A stretch of 64,000 bases of DNA from Zanthoxylum bungeanum (GCA_019454045.1 SKCR01038144.1:148717-212716); one strand, 5' to 3'; numbered from the stretch's first letter, positions 33,521-43,879 are shown. Numbers and translations are program-made. Notes: generated from the letters alone by a model not told the origin.

Positions 33521-33682
33521 TTCTCCCACTTGGCCTATAGCCTGTCACTCGAGTGCTTGACACCCGAACTATGTACGGTTGGCTCAAATTGCTGAGAAAT
33601 GCTTTCGTCAGCGGATTTGCATGATTATCGTCTGATGTGATTTATTCGATCATCACATCGCCACGATGTATGATCCGAACGG
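33521..33682 (-). repeat. Duplicate Copia pol tail outside LTR-D
   Basis: These 162 bases are identical, base for base, to 19832-19993 (polypurine tract plus RNase H tail). They lie upstream of the 5' LTR on the minus strand, where unrelated target DNA should be. At 33683 the sequence returns to Gypsy LTR L. Confidence 0.95.
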
Positions 33683-34296
33683 TGACAAATCATCGCAGGA
33701 ACCACAAGTTCTTCAACGAAGTGAAGAAAGACTAGCGGAACTCCAAAACTGTGAGTGGACACTACCTTTTAAAAATTAACTTTCGTTTTGTTATTTCTAT
33801 ATCAGACTTACTTTCACGCTTTATGGGGTAGATTCTTTTATTATTACATTCATTTCATAAAAATTTATGATTTGAGTTTTATATTGAGAAAGAAACATTT
33901 TCAGAAAATGTTTTATGTTTTTCGAGGCATAGGGGAAAAACCCACCTCAGTATGTAACTTTATCCAGATATGGAATTGACGGATATAGAACATGTGCACT
34001 TGTTGAGGACTGGGGGGACGGCGATACGTAACGCCCCCAAATCCTAGTTCATGACTATGGATGATAAATAAAAGTTATGTAGTAGTCTTGAGTTTTGAGA
34101 CAGTCATTGTTAAAGTGTATTATTAAGTTTTCATTTACATATGTTGAGTTTGTATGTTATGTTTTTCTTGGGCTATTGTCCCATATTTATAAAGAAAAGA
34201 ATATTAGTATCTGTTTATGATTAGAGAGTTAGAGGCTTATGGGGTTAGTGCGGTCTATCCCCTGCTGGTAACATCTCCCGAATCGGGGATGTTATA
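33683..34296 (+). repeat. Gypsy LTR L, second part, to its 3' end
   Basis: Continues the LTR left at 17805; the homologous solo LTR (reverse of 60500-60840) runs through without a break at this point. Shared blocks include AAAAACCCACCTCA and GGAATTGACGGAT. It ends GGGGATGTTATA before a PBS. At about 34067 roughly 640 bases present in the next copy (34460-35097) are missing. Confidence 0.8.
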
Positions 34297-34300
34297 AAGA

Positions 34301-34312
34301 TGGTACCAGAGC
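34301..34312 (+). other. Primer-binding site after Gypsy LTR L
   Basis: TGGTACCAGAGC, four bases after the LTR end, close to the initiator tRNA-Met type (TGGTATCAGAGC). Only a short leader remains before LTR sequence starts again. Confidence 0.75.
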
Positions 34313-34315
34313 ATG

Positions 34316-35329
34316 GTCTAGGGAGTCAGTGACTGCAGTGGGAAGAGTGTTGGGGTCTTGTATACATAGTATGTCTAGGATACTTCTATGCAGGGCACTA
34401 CCATGTCCGGGATACTTGTATGCAGGGCACTACCTCTCCAGTATCCTAGTTCAGGACTAGGGATGACATATGCCCCTAGATCCTAGTTTCAGAGCTTATA
34501 GGGTAGCATAGATCCGCACCCCCAGTTCTAGTTCTGTGGCTTGGGAGACAACAATACGTAACGCCCCAAGACCACCAGTTTCATGGACAAGAGTGGCATG
34601 TTTTGGGGGATGGCGATACGTAACGCCCCAAAGTCATGGTTTTGCATTCTTGGCTCTAGTTAGGCAATGGGGGGACGGCGATACGTAACGTCCCCATACG
34701 TTAAGTTTTTCAGATATAGACCAGTTTTCCGATATCAGATTTTCAGAAAAAGATTTTCCAGATATCAGATTTCCAGAAAACAGTTTTCAAAGATCAGATT
34801 TTAGAATCGATTTTCAGAAAGCAGATTTCAGGGAGATTTCAGATAAGGTTTTCAGAAAAATATTTTTATACAAAGTTATTTCTGAAATGATATTTCAGAA
34901 CCAAATGTTTTTATATTAGTATTTCAATTTTTCGTCCACTCACTTAGATCGTACAACAGTCTAACCCCCTACCTAGTTTTTTAGTTTTACAGGTGTTCTC
35001 AGAGGACGAGCTCGGGAAGATGGATACTGTTGCAGTCACTTGGGTATGAAGTCCACCAGTTCAAGTCAGAGAGAGGGTGAGAGAGTTCAGTCAAAGTCAA
35101 ATAAAAGTTATGTAGTAGTCTTGAGTTTTGAGACAATCATTGTTAAAGTGTATTATTAAGTTTTCATTTACAGATGTTGAGTTTGTATGTTATGTTTTAC
35201 TTGGGCTATGGTCCCATATTTATAAAGAAAAGAATATTAGTATATGTTAATGATTAGAGAGTCAGAGGCTTATGGGGTTAGTGCGGTCTATCCCCTGCAG
35301 GTAACATCTCCTGAATCGGGGATGTTACA
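34316..35329 (+). repeat. Second Gypsy LTR copy, 3' part
   Basis: The last 232 bases (35098-35329) match 34068-34296, ending GGGGATGTTACA. The section before includes three copies of a CGATACGTAACGCCCC-type motif (near 34553, 34614, 34678; a fourth is at 34020 in the first copy) and a stretch of AGATTTCAGA-type repeats at 34700-34920. Its 5' half is missing, and it meets chromovirus pol at 35330. Confidence 0.8.
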
Positions 35330-35567
35330 GGGTTACTACGGTAGGCTATTTGATTAGGAATGACCGTCTCTGGGATGAAGTCGATCTAATGTTCAATACC
35401 TTAAAGTGGTGGTAAACCATGAGGTATCTCCTCTGCAAACACATCATCATAATCCTGCAATAAAGAAGTAGACACACTAGGCAAGACAGTGTTAGGGTTA
35501 GTTTCATCAGAACTTAGAAGAGTTTCTCTATACAAAAGAAGGATCATAACTTTATTCTCTACATACT
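35330..35567 (-). pseudogene. Chromovirus pol, pre-RT and start of RT
   Basis: On the minus strand this reads LLYRETLLSSDE, then LLQDYDDVFAEEIPHGLPPL and IDFIPETVIPNQIAYRSNP with stops. These are the linker before RT and the first RT residues of a plant Gypsy chromovirus. It is the downstream continuation of 46532-48452; the Ogre-like element separates the two. The rest of RT is missing, cut at 35330 by the Gypsy LTR. Confidence 0.85.
35563..35567. repeat. TSD ATACT (left) of the Ogre-like element
   Basis: ATACT here equals ATACT at 46527-46531, with LTR edges TG and CA directly inside. Confidence 0.93.
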
Positions 35568-36179
35568 TGTGGGAACGCAGAAACTGGACGACGCATGCTG
35601 TCCCGGGCTCGCGGCCCGGTCGGGAGTACGGAGTAGCCATGGGGGACTAAACCGGAGAATAATGGAGTCGCCACCCGGTGTGAACCGAGAAAATGAGATT
35701 TAAGGCCGCACTCACCCCTCGCAAGGGAAGACCTTAAACCGTTGGGTTCGGAATAGTCCCTTACTTATGCCACTTGTAATGAAAGGATTTATATGATAAT
35801 TTAATCAGGCTTAAGTAACACTTATTTCTGAGAATATCATGCTTCTAAATCTACATACATACATCAACAATTTCATCTAAATTTATATGTAACACATATT
35901 CGAATTTGCATACAGCCTATTTGCATGTAATCTATGTCTCAATTTGCATACATAAGGTTTATCATACGGCAAGCATACAAGTTAATGAAAGCATTGGTGG
36001 ACACAGAAGCGCAAACAAATAGCATTCTTACTAGCATGCATATTAAGAAAAGATATTTAAGCGCATAACAGAAATAGACAACTAGAGAGGTAATACAAAT
36101 GCATAACGTAAAAAAAGGGGAACTATGTGCTAAGATGGACATGTCGTAATGTGATGCAAGAGGATCTGTTTACCGTGGG

Positions 36180-36500
36180 CGTTCGTGCAGCGCTCGTAGA
36201 CGCGTTCGAACGGTAAACAGAAGGTTCTCGTTCGAGTAGCGTTCATAAACGCGTTCGAACGGAAATGAAACAGAATGCTCACGTTCGTATGGCGTTTGGG
36301 AACGCGTTCGAACGGAAATAAAACAGAATGGTCACGTTCGTATGGCATTTGTGAACGCGTTCGAACGGAAATGAAATAGAATACTCACGTTCGTATGGCG
36401 TTTGTGAACGCGTTCGAATAGAAATGAGTCCTGATGCATGATAAGGCAAAATGCATGCGCGTTCGAGTTGCGTTCGTAAACGCGTTCGAACGGGAACAGA
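36180..36500. repeat. ~53-bp minisatellite with CGTTCGAACG palindrome (3' LTR)
   Basis: Six copies of a unit containing ACGCGTTCGAACGG, spaced about 48-70 bases, mostly 53. The core TTCGAA/CGTTCGAACG is self-complementary. The matching array in the other LTR is at 43880-44205. Confidence 0.85.
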
Positions 36501-36550
36501 CCTGATGCATGAAATGGGACGCAATACATAAATGGCGAATAGTACAATGC

Positions 36551-37165
36551 GAGGCGCGGCGAAGCATCGTGGTAAAGGATTTTAACCTCTTCAATTAAAG
36601 GACCTCTCATCGCACTTACTAAGCCCATGCACTCGATCACATCATGCATACAAACATAAAGACAATCATATCAAACTAAGTATGCCCGATTGGGCATATC
36701 TTACATCCAACCGAACACACATCAACCGGCGCGGCAAAACATCGTGGTAAAGGGCTTTAACCCTTCCCCATAGGGGATCTTTCATCCCACTTACTAAGCC
36801 CATGCGCTCGATCGCATCATGCATACAAACATAAAGACGATCATATCAAACTAAGTATGCCCGATTGAACACATCTTACATCCAACCGAACACACATCAA
36901 CCGGGGCGGCAAAGCATCGTGGTAAAGGGCTTTAACCTCTCCCCATAGGGGATCTTTCATTCCACTTACTAAGCACATGCGCTCAATCGCATCATGCATA
37001 CGAACATAAAGACAATCATATCAAACTAAGTATGCCTGATTGAACACATCTTACATCCAACCGAACACACATCAACCGGCGCGGCAAAGCATCGTGGTAA
37101 AGGGCTTTAACCCCTCCCCATAGGGGATCTTTCATTCCACTTACTAAGCCCATGCGCTTGATTGA
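36551..37165. repeat. 175-bp tandem repeat (3' LTR)
   Basis: Units begin GGCGCGGC...CATCGTGGTAAAGG at 36551, 36726, 36901 and 37076, each exactly 175 bases apart; the fourth is partial. Each holds GGGCTTTAACCC, a short inverted repeat, and CCCCATAGGGG. Confidence 0.93.
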
Positions 37166-38821
37166 ACCATGCATAAATAAGCAACATGTAAAATTCAAGC
37201 GACGAAAAATAAATAAACCAAAGCAACACAAAACAAAAGAGGGTGCCGTTTACTCAAGCGGTACGTGGAGTTGTGTCCCGAGTACAAATCATATTACCGT
37301 CCATTCGGAATCGACTATGAAATTTATGTCCGGGTTTCCATCCGATATACGGCGAGAGTTGACACATCTCTCATTTTATTTCACAGCCACAACATACAAC
37401 ATCTCATAATTCATGCATATTTATCTACTCAAGGGCCACAACATGCATTTCAACATGACAATCACGCAAGCAATATTTAATAAATATTACAAAAAGCGAG
37501 TGTGAAAGATACCCTCAGGTCTAACCTTTTTGCCAACTTTCAGGCTTGCGTTTCACGGACGTCGGAAGGGTACAGCTCCTCAACTTCTCCGGTTCACTGG
37601 TTTAGCGTCATAGCTCACTCCTTTACTATTTTGCTTGCGGTTTGAACTCCGTTCTGCTCCTGTTCGGCCTCTGTTTTGCTGGTCACTACTCAGGCCACCT
37701 GTTTTGACGTTTCAACGAACTGTTCCAAGTTTTTGTGTGGGTTTTTAGTGTAGTCTTGTGTGATTATTTTAAGGATTATGAATGCAGTTTTTTATGTTAT
37801 TACTTTAAGGTTTTTAGGGAATGTTTTAAGCGTATTTTGCTGCTATTTTAGGGGTTAAATTACTGCTGTTTGGGCGTGATTTAGGGACTGGTTTGGGTCA
37901 ATTTCGGTTTGTGTAAGTGGGCTACGGATTGAACTGTTTGGAGAGGGTATTGTGCGGCAATTCTGAGAAGTAAAGGGGCTGCTGTTTTGGCGTGGATTTA
38001 AGGACTGTGAAGGGGCTGGATGCGGCAATGGGAGAGTTTGGAGGTCTCTTGGGCGTGATTTGAGAGATATGTGTGCTTCGGTTATTGAAGGAGGTGTAGG
38101 AGAGAAATTGTTTTTACTTCTTTATGCTATTACCGTGAATGATATTGTGTGAAGCCCCCGGATGGCTTTGGTTAGGGGTTGTTTATATAGAGAAGGGTTA
38201 GGGCTTCACCTTGTCTCACAAGGAAGGGATTTTGGCATTAAAATGAGGATTTGATTTGGTGTTGAGCAAGGAAAGTCAAAGATTGAGGGCGGACAAATCT
38301 TGGCTAGAATAGGAAGTCAATATCTTTAATTTGTTATGATTGATTTTAATTAGGCATGACATCTTTTTAATTTAGTATGTGATTTGTTTAGTTATGAAGT
38401 TAATATATTTGATTTATCTTAATTAGGTATGATTATATTTTATGTTTTATTTAATTGGTAAATGGTTTAAATATTTTATTTAATATTTAATGTTTAATTT
38501 AATTAAATTGGGATGTGTTTTATGGGCTTTGGGGGAGCTAATTAGGCTGGGGTGCGAGGCTAGCAGCAAAACCAGAAACATCGACGCCGTTCGAACGCCA
38601 ATTCGAACGCTACACGTACGTCCGTAATCTGCCTGACATTCGAACGAAGTAACGAACGCAGCACTAACGAAGACAGTGAGCTTGTGAAATGAACTTGATG
38701 ACGTACTTATTTCGGATTTCCCCTTACGATCTCCGTTTCCCGCAATATCCTTAGCTAAAAAGGTAGTGCCTCCAACTGAGTCTCATCATCGGGTTTCACA
38801 TGCGGAAATGGAATGCCTACC

Positions 38822-38835
38822 GTCGCCCCCACTTT
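38822..38835 (-). other. Polypurine tract, Ogre-like element
   Basis: AAAGTGGGGGCGAC on the minus strand, immediately upstream of the 3' LTR. Confidence 0.8.
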
Positions 38836-38999
38836 GATGGGACTTGTGCAGTGTGTGACAGTGACAATCCTATCAAAGTACATACAATGCATTTTCACTT
38901 ACCTGGCTCGCCAGCTGTCTGCTGGTTTGCCTGCTGTGTTGAGTTGAGTTAATCTGGTTGTACCATTTTCGGTATGCTAAACCCCATTTCCGAGGCGTT

Positions 39000-39890
39000 G
39001 CTGAAGTGATGTCTATCCATTTTCGAACTGTGCTCCATTTTTGGAGTGCCATTTTCGATGACTGATGAGATAATAGTCTATTTTCGAACCCTGCTCCATT
39101 TTCGGAGTGCCATTTTCGGCGAGATGAGATGATGGTCTATTTCGAACCGTGCTCCATTTTCGGAGTGCCATTTTCGGCGAGTTATGAGATGATGGTCCAT
39201 TTTCGAACCGTGCTCCATTTTCGGAGTGCCATTTTCGGCGAGTGATAGTAGTCCATTTTCGAATTGATACTGATATGAGAGTGGTCCATTTTTGAACCGT
39301 CGCTGATGAGAGATAGTTCATTTCCGAACCAATACTGATATGAGAATGGTCCATTTCCGAACCGTTACTGATATGAGAGTGGTCCATTTTCGAACTGTTC
39401 CTGATGAGAGATAGTCCATTTCCGAACCAACACTGATACGAGAGTGGTCTATTTCCGAACGGTTACTGATATGAGAGTGGTCCATTTTTGAACCGTTGCT
39501 GATGAGAGATAGTCCATTTCTGAACCGATACTGATATGAGAATGGTCCATTTCCGAACTGTTACTGATATGAGAGTGGTCCACTTTCGAACCGTTGCTGA
39601 TGAGAGTGGTCCATTTCGAACCGTTGCTGATGAGAGATAGTCCATTTCCGAACCGTTGCTGATGAGAGTGGTCCATTTTCGAATCGTTGCTGATGAGAGA
39701 TAGTCCATTTCCGAACCATTACTGATATGAGAGTGGTCCATTTCTGAACCGTGCTCCATCTTGAGTTCATTGTCCTTCCCGGCTTGTTCATTCTCAAACT
39801 GTGTTTCCATTCTTGGAGTGCCATTCCCGGCTTGTTCATTCTCGAACTGTGTTTCCATTCTTTGATTGCCATTCCCGGCTAAACTGATAC
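39000..39890. repeat. Tandem arrays I and II in the Ogre-like 3' region
   Basis: From about 39000 to 39260 a ~60-bp unit containing GTGCTCCATTTTCGGAGTGC is repeated about four times. From 39260 to about 39750 a ~31-bp unit containing GGTCCATTTCCGAACCGTT and TGATGAGA or TGATATGAGA follows, about 16 copies. A related ~58-bp unit occurs twice at 39770-39880. Long frames over them are repeat artefacts. Confidence 0.85.
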
Positions 39891-40240
39891 TGATGCTGAT
39901 GTGGGCCTCGTTCCCAGAGTGATGCTGATGTGAGCCTCGCCCCCAGAATGATGTGGGCCTCGCCTCAAACTGATACTGATATGGGCCTCGCCCTTGGGAC
40001 TCATCCCCAAGACTGAAACTGATATGGGCCTCGCCCCCAACTGATACTGATATGGGCCTCGCCCCTAGACTGATACTGATATGGGCCTCGCCCCTGGGAC
40101 TCATCCCCAAGACTGAAACTGATATGGGCCTCGCCCCCAACTGATACTGATATGGGCCTCGCCCCTAGACTGATACTGCTGATATGGGCCTCGCCCCCAG
40201 ACTGATACTGATATGGGCCTCGCCCCCAGACTGATACAGT
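39890..40240. repeat. Tandem array III in the Ogre-like 3' region
   Basis: About ten copies of a ~27-29-bp unit, ACTGATACTGATATGGGCCTCGCCCC, some enlarged by GGGACTCATCCCCAAG. The unit is C-rich on the plus strand. Confidence 0.85.
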
Positions 40241-40420
40241 ACTGTCGCTGTTCCTGATTGGTTTGTCTTTGCCGCTTTCTCTCTTTCTGCTTCAAAACCT
40301 GTGAATACAAAGCAAAACAAACACAAAAGAATGCAAAGTATGTTACGTGTATGCATGCATGCATGAATGAGTTTCCTATCCCGTTGGGTTAGGTCTTTCG
40401 CCAATTCTTCCTCAGGCAAA

Positions 40421-40562
40421 GTACTGTTTCAACCTTTCCACTTTAATCGGCTCGGTGAACTCATTCCCTTCCAAGTCTGATAGTCTCACTGCCCCATTTC
40501 TCAATTTCTGAATGACCACCATATCTTTTCTGCTTGCTGCTTTCGGGAATTCCCCGTGTTCT
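40421..40562 (-). pseudogene. Integrase C-terminal remnant, Ogre-like
   Basis: The minus strand reads KDMVVIQKLRNGAVRLSDL and then GNEFTEPIKVERLKQYFA with a stop. This pattern matches the end of Tat/Ogre polyproteins, where a short beta-rich domain follows the integrase core. Its presence right after gag shows that the element once had pol and lost it by internal deletion. No RT or integrase core motif is seen between 40562 and 40814. Confidence 0.7.
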
Positions 40563-40813
40563 AAACATCACTGAATTTCATAGTACCAAGGTTGAATGCT
40601 TTTCTCAAATATACTCATGTTGCCGGTTGAAAGGAAGAGATTCAGGCAAGTAAGCAAAACGAACGTCTTTATTATCATTAAGAAAAGGTTCGAACGAAGA
40701 GACAAAATCAATGTCTTTATTAAAAATGCAGGATCAAATAAACTAGGAGGAATAACTTCATCATTCGCAGCATTGCCTTCTTCATTGGCCTATGGTTATC
40801 CACCGTTGTCATC

Positions 40814-42097
40814 TCATATTCCTATGAATGAAGCTGAGTGGTAGAGAGTTTGGAGGACAAGGGTTTCGGGTAGGCCAGAGTTGATCATGTAGTTGGGTAG
40901 GGGATTTCTGTGTGCTTTGGGTTGTTCTCTTTCTGGGTCAGGTATTTTGTGTGAGTCAATGAGGTTTTGGATCTCATGCCTAAGGCGGGTGCATCTATCA
41001 GTTTTGTGACCCCTTCTCCGATGGAAGTGATAATACAGACTTAGGTCAAGGTTGGGTGGTACAGGGTTTGGAATTGGTTTAGCCTCTAAGGGTTCAAGAA
41101 GTCCTTGCGCCTTCAGCTTTTCGAACACCCTTGAAAGAGGCTTACCAAGGTTGGAAAATCGCCTGCTTTTGATGGCAGTGACGTCAGCGGTAGCGGGCTT
41201 GGTCCCTGAAGGTCCCTCAATATTCCTTCTATTCTGGCCATAGAACTTTCTGTTTTCAGCCTCTTCTTCTTCAATATCCATAACTGTCTCCCTCAATTGT
41301 CGGAAATCCGTAATCATCGAAGTCATCCTCCGCAGCTTACCATAAATGGAGGGCTTAGTACCCTTGATGATCATTTTGATCTGGTCTTTCTCAGAGGGTC
41401 GAGTCTGCATCTTCAGAAGCTGGCTTCTCCAGCGGTCTACATACTCCTTGAAGCTTTCTTCCGGCTTCTGCTTAGTGTTCTCCAAATCACGGAGTGACAA
41501 GTCAATCTCTAAGTCTGTAACATACTGCTTCAGAAAAGCATCAGCTAGTTCCCTCCAATCTTCCTTAATCTTCTTCTCAATGCTATGATACCAAACCACA
41601 GGTGCCCCATAAAGTGACATCCCAAACATCTTTTGGACATGGCGCTGTGATAGGCCCACTGAACTCATGACTGAGACATATTGCTGCAGATGGACTCTCG
41701 GGTCTCCATTCCCATTAAACTTGGCTATGTCGGGCATTTTAAACTGAGCTGGCAGCTGTTCTCCGAAGGTCATTGCCTCATAATCTAACAACTCTTCATG
41801 TTTACCCCTCATTTTGCGGGTAACTGTTTCAACCTGATCCCGAAGCTTCTGAAATTCTGCCTGAGACCCAATCACTTTGCCTGTTGCATACTCTGCCATG
41901 TCATCATCAAAAGTGGGGATATCATCCCCCAACCCATTCGGAGGCTCCTCACATCTTACATTCTCAGAGTTTCCCCCAGCAAGGGGCACATCCATATCTG
42001 TCATGGCAGTAGTCAAGGCTTGCAATTGTTCAGTAATCTTGGCGAAACCATTTTCCAACTGATCTATTCGGGATACTTCATTATCGGATGTACTCAT
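40814..42097 (-). CDS. Ogre-like Gag
   Basis: A Gag frame of 427 residues, taken from the ATG at 42097 (MSTSDNEVSRIDQLENG); the frame is open 53 codons further upstream, but that part lies in the leader and looks non-coding. The core gag domain (about residues 110-300) has FKMPDIAKFNGNGDPRVHL, SLYGAPVVWYHSI, WRELADAFLKQYV, SFKEYVDRWRSQL and KGTKPSIYGKLRRM. Near the C-terminus a knuckle-like motif reads YHFHRRRGHKTDRC, where the first Cys of CX2HX4HX4C is Tyr. Gag would coat and package the RNA. No stop interrupts it, unlike most frames nearby, which fits a young or recently mobilised copy. Confidence 0.88.
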   Translation of the reverse strand: MSTSDNEVSRIDQLENGFAKITEQLQALTTAMTDMDVPLAGGNSENVRCEEPPNGLGDDIPTFDDDMAEYATGKVIGSQAEFQKLRDQVETVTRKMRGKHEELLDYEAMTFGEQLPAQFKMPDIAKFNGNGDPRVHLQQYVSVMSSVGLSQRHVQKMFGMSLYGAPVVWYHSIEKKIKEDWRELADAFLKQYVTDLEIDLSLRDLENTKQKPEESFKEYVDRWRSQLLKMQTRPSEKDQIKMIIKGTKPSIYGKLRRMTSMITDFRQLRETVMDIEEEEAENRKFYGQNRRNIEGPSGTKPATADVTAIKSRRFSNLGKPLSRVFEKLKAQGLLEPLEAKPIPNPVPPNLDLSLYYHFHRRRGHKTDRCTRLRHEIQNLIDSHKIPDPEREQPKAHRNPLPNYMINSGLPETLVLQTLYHSASFIGI

Positions 42098-43250
42098 ATT
42101 TTTTACCGGTCTTTTAGTGAGTCTTCTGTCTTCCCTAACCCAACGGGAATCTATGATGGCTTTTTGAACACAAGGGTTAGCATGATGTATGTATGGATGG
42201 GGGTGCATGAGATGCATGTAACATATATAACATATTGAATCAACTAAAATCTTCAAACAAATCAGCTCATTATCATTTTAGAAGCTTCTGGGCTAACTGT
42301 CATATGAGTGAACCCGTCCCAGTTTAAATGGCCCAACGAGTTCACATCTCATGGCAATGAGCCTAACTAAATCCAAATGGTAATGTTCTGAACACAAGCA
42401 CAAAGTGGCCCATCAACACTTAGAAGCCTTTGGCCCAATTGTCATAAAATACGTTCTTGTCCCAGTTTAAATGGCCCAACAAGCCCATATCTCATGACAA
42501 TGGTCCAAATGGATCCAACGATGATGTTCCCAAACACAAGCATAAAAGAAAGATAATGTAAACATAGAGTAATAATTTCTACAGAATGGCCCATCAACAT
42601 TTCAGAGGCTTTGGGCCCAATGGTCATAAGGTACGAACTCGCCTCAGTTTAAATGGCCCAGCAAGTTCGCATTTCTGACAATAGTCCAACTGTATCCAAA
42701 TGAGGATGGTCCACAAGCACATACTCAAGGAAATAATTGTTACTTTAACCATACAACCCCGGTCTATGGGTGGGTTCGCAGGAGTGTAGACAAAGGCTCT
42801 CATCGGCGAAGGATGGCCCACAACTAGGTCTCCCCAATCAAGGGTTCGAGCAACCAAGTGAGCGCACCCTTTTTTATACACTATGGTACATGCCAATGAG
42901 CTATGGTGTGTGACTGACTGTCAAATGGATTTCCCGTTGTAGATTCCCCAGAGGGAAGGTGGAGCGAGGCTCACTTAAATACCCAAGCCTATTAGGCTCT
43001 TATCGCTTGGTGTCAGGAATAAACAACGAGTCCTCCAAATTAGTCCATCACAATAGGCTACGAGTAGATGGCTATCTAGGTGACTTCACAGCGTTTCCTT
43101 CTAGAAAGGTAGTGAGTGAAGGAAGACACCAAACCATTACCTAGCCTCAAAATGCCTTTGATTAAACCCTCATTTTATCCACTATAGACACGGTCAATTA
43201 GAACATAAATCCAAACATTACAAGACAATATTTTGGGGCCGATTCTCTAT
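42098..43250 (-). other. 5' leader of the Ogre-like element
   Basis: Non-coding leader between PBS and gag. It contains three to four imperfect ~150-200-bp blocks with CCCAGTTTAAATGGCCCAACAAG at about 42318, 42460 and 42640, so it too is partly repetitive. No gene is seen. Confidence 0.7.
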
Positions 43251-43267
43251 CCCCAGTGGAGTCGCCA
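43251..43267 (-). other. Primer-binding site, Ogre-like element
   Basis: TGGCGACTCCACTGGGG on the minus strand, three bases inside the 5' LTR. This is the tRNA-Arg type reported for Ogre elements. Confidence 0.88.
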
Positions 43268-43879
43268 GACTGTGGGAACACAGGAACTGGATGACGCATG
43301 CTGTCCCGGGCTCGCGGCCCGGTCGGGAGTACGGAGTAGCCACGGGGGACTAAACCAGAGAATAATGGAGTCGCCACCCGGTGTGAACCGGGAAAATGAG
43401 ATTTAAGGCCGCACTCACCCCTCGCAAAGGAAGACCTTAAACCGTTGGGTTCGGAATAGTCCCTTACTTATGCCACTTGTAATGAAATGATTTATATGAT
43501 AATTTAATCAGGCTTAAGTAACACTTATTTCTGAGAATATCATGCTTATAAATCTACATACATACATCAACAAGTTCATCTAAATTTATATGTAACACAT
43601 ATTCGAATTTGCATACAGCCTATTTGCATGTAATCTATGTCTCAATTTGCATACATAAGGTTTATCATACGACAAGCATACAAGTTAATGAACGCATTGG
43701 TGGACACAGAAGCGCAAACAAATAGCATTCTTACTAGCATGCATATTAAGAAAAGATATTTAAGCGCATAACAGAAATAGACAACTAGAGAGGTAATACA
43801 AATGCATAACGTAAAAAAAGGGGAACTATGTGCTAAGATGGACATGTCGTAATGTGATGCAAGAGGATCTGTTTACCGT

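Larger units (their letters stand above)
17806..33682 (-). mobile_element. Copia element C with extra pol tail (contains a nested element)
   Basis: A Copia element on the minus strand, same family as element B. On the minus strand its order is: extra 162-bp pol tail (33682-33521), 5' LTR (33520-31493), degenerate PBS, gag remains, integrase, RT, RNase H, polypurine tract, 3' LTR (19831-17806). A 5,952-bp Retand-like element sits inside the integrase. The base run left of 17806 is AGTAT, but the right side has no LTR end and no matching TSD; instead it carries the duplicated pol tail and then returns to Gypsy LTR L. That means it is not a simple insertion. Confidence 0.9.
35568..38821 (-). repeat. 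3' LTR of the Ogre-like element
   Basis: Plus-strand edges TGTGGGAACGCAG and AATGCCTACC; the last base is C where the partner has A. It holds an array of four 175-bp repeats (36551, 36726, 36901, 37076) and a ~53-bp repeat with the palindrome CGTTCGAACG (36180-36500). No gene is seen. Confidence 0.93.

Noticed and set aside
36130..36649. Overlapping minus-strand frames with FERVHKRHTNV-type repeats in both Ogre-like LTRs
   Set aside because: Read-through of the ~53-bp minisatellite; the unit is not divisible by three, so the same peptide appears in shifted frames.
39463..40140. 225-residue and neighbouring minus-strand frames
   Set aside because: They cover tandem arrays of the Ogre-like 3' region and give low-complexity peptides such as GPYQYQF repeats.
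41798..42238. 146-residue plus-strand frame
   Set aside because: It is the antisense shadow of the Ogre-like gag, with no family motif.
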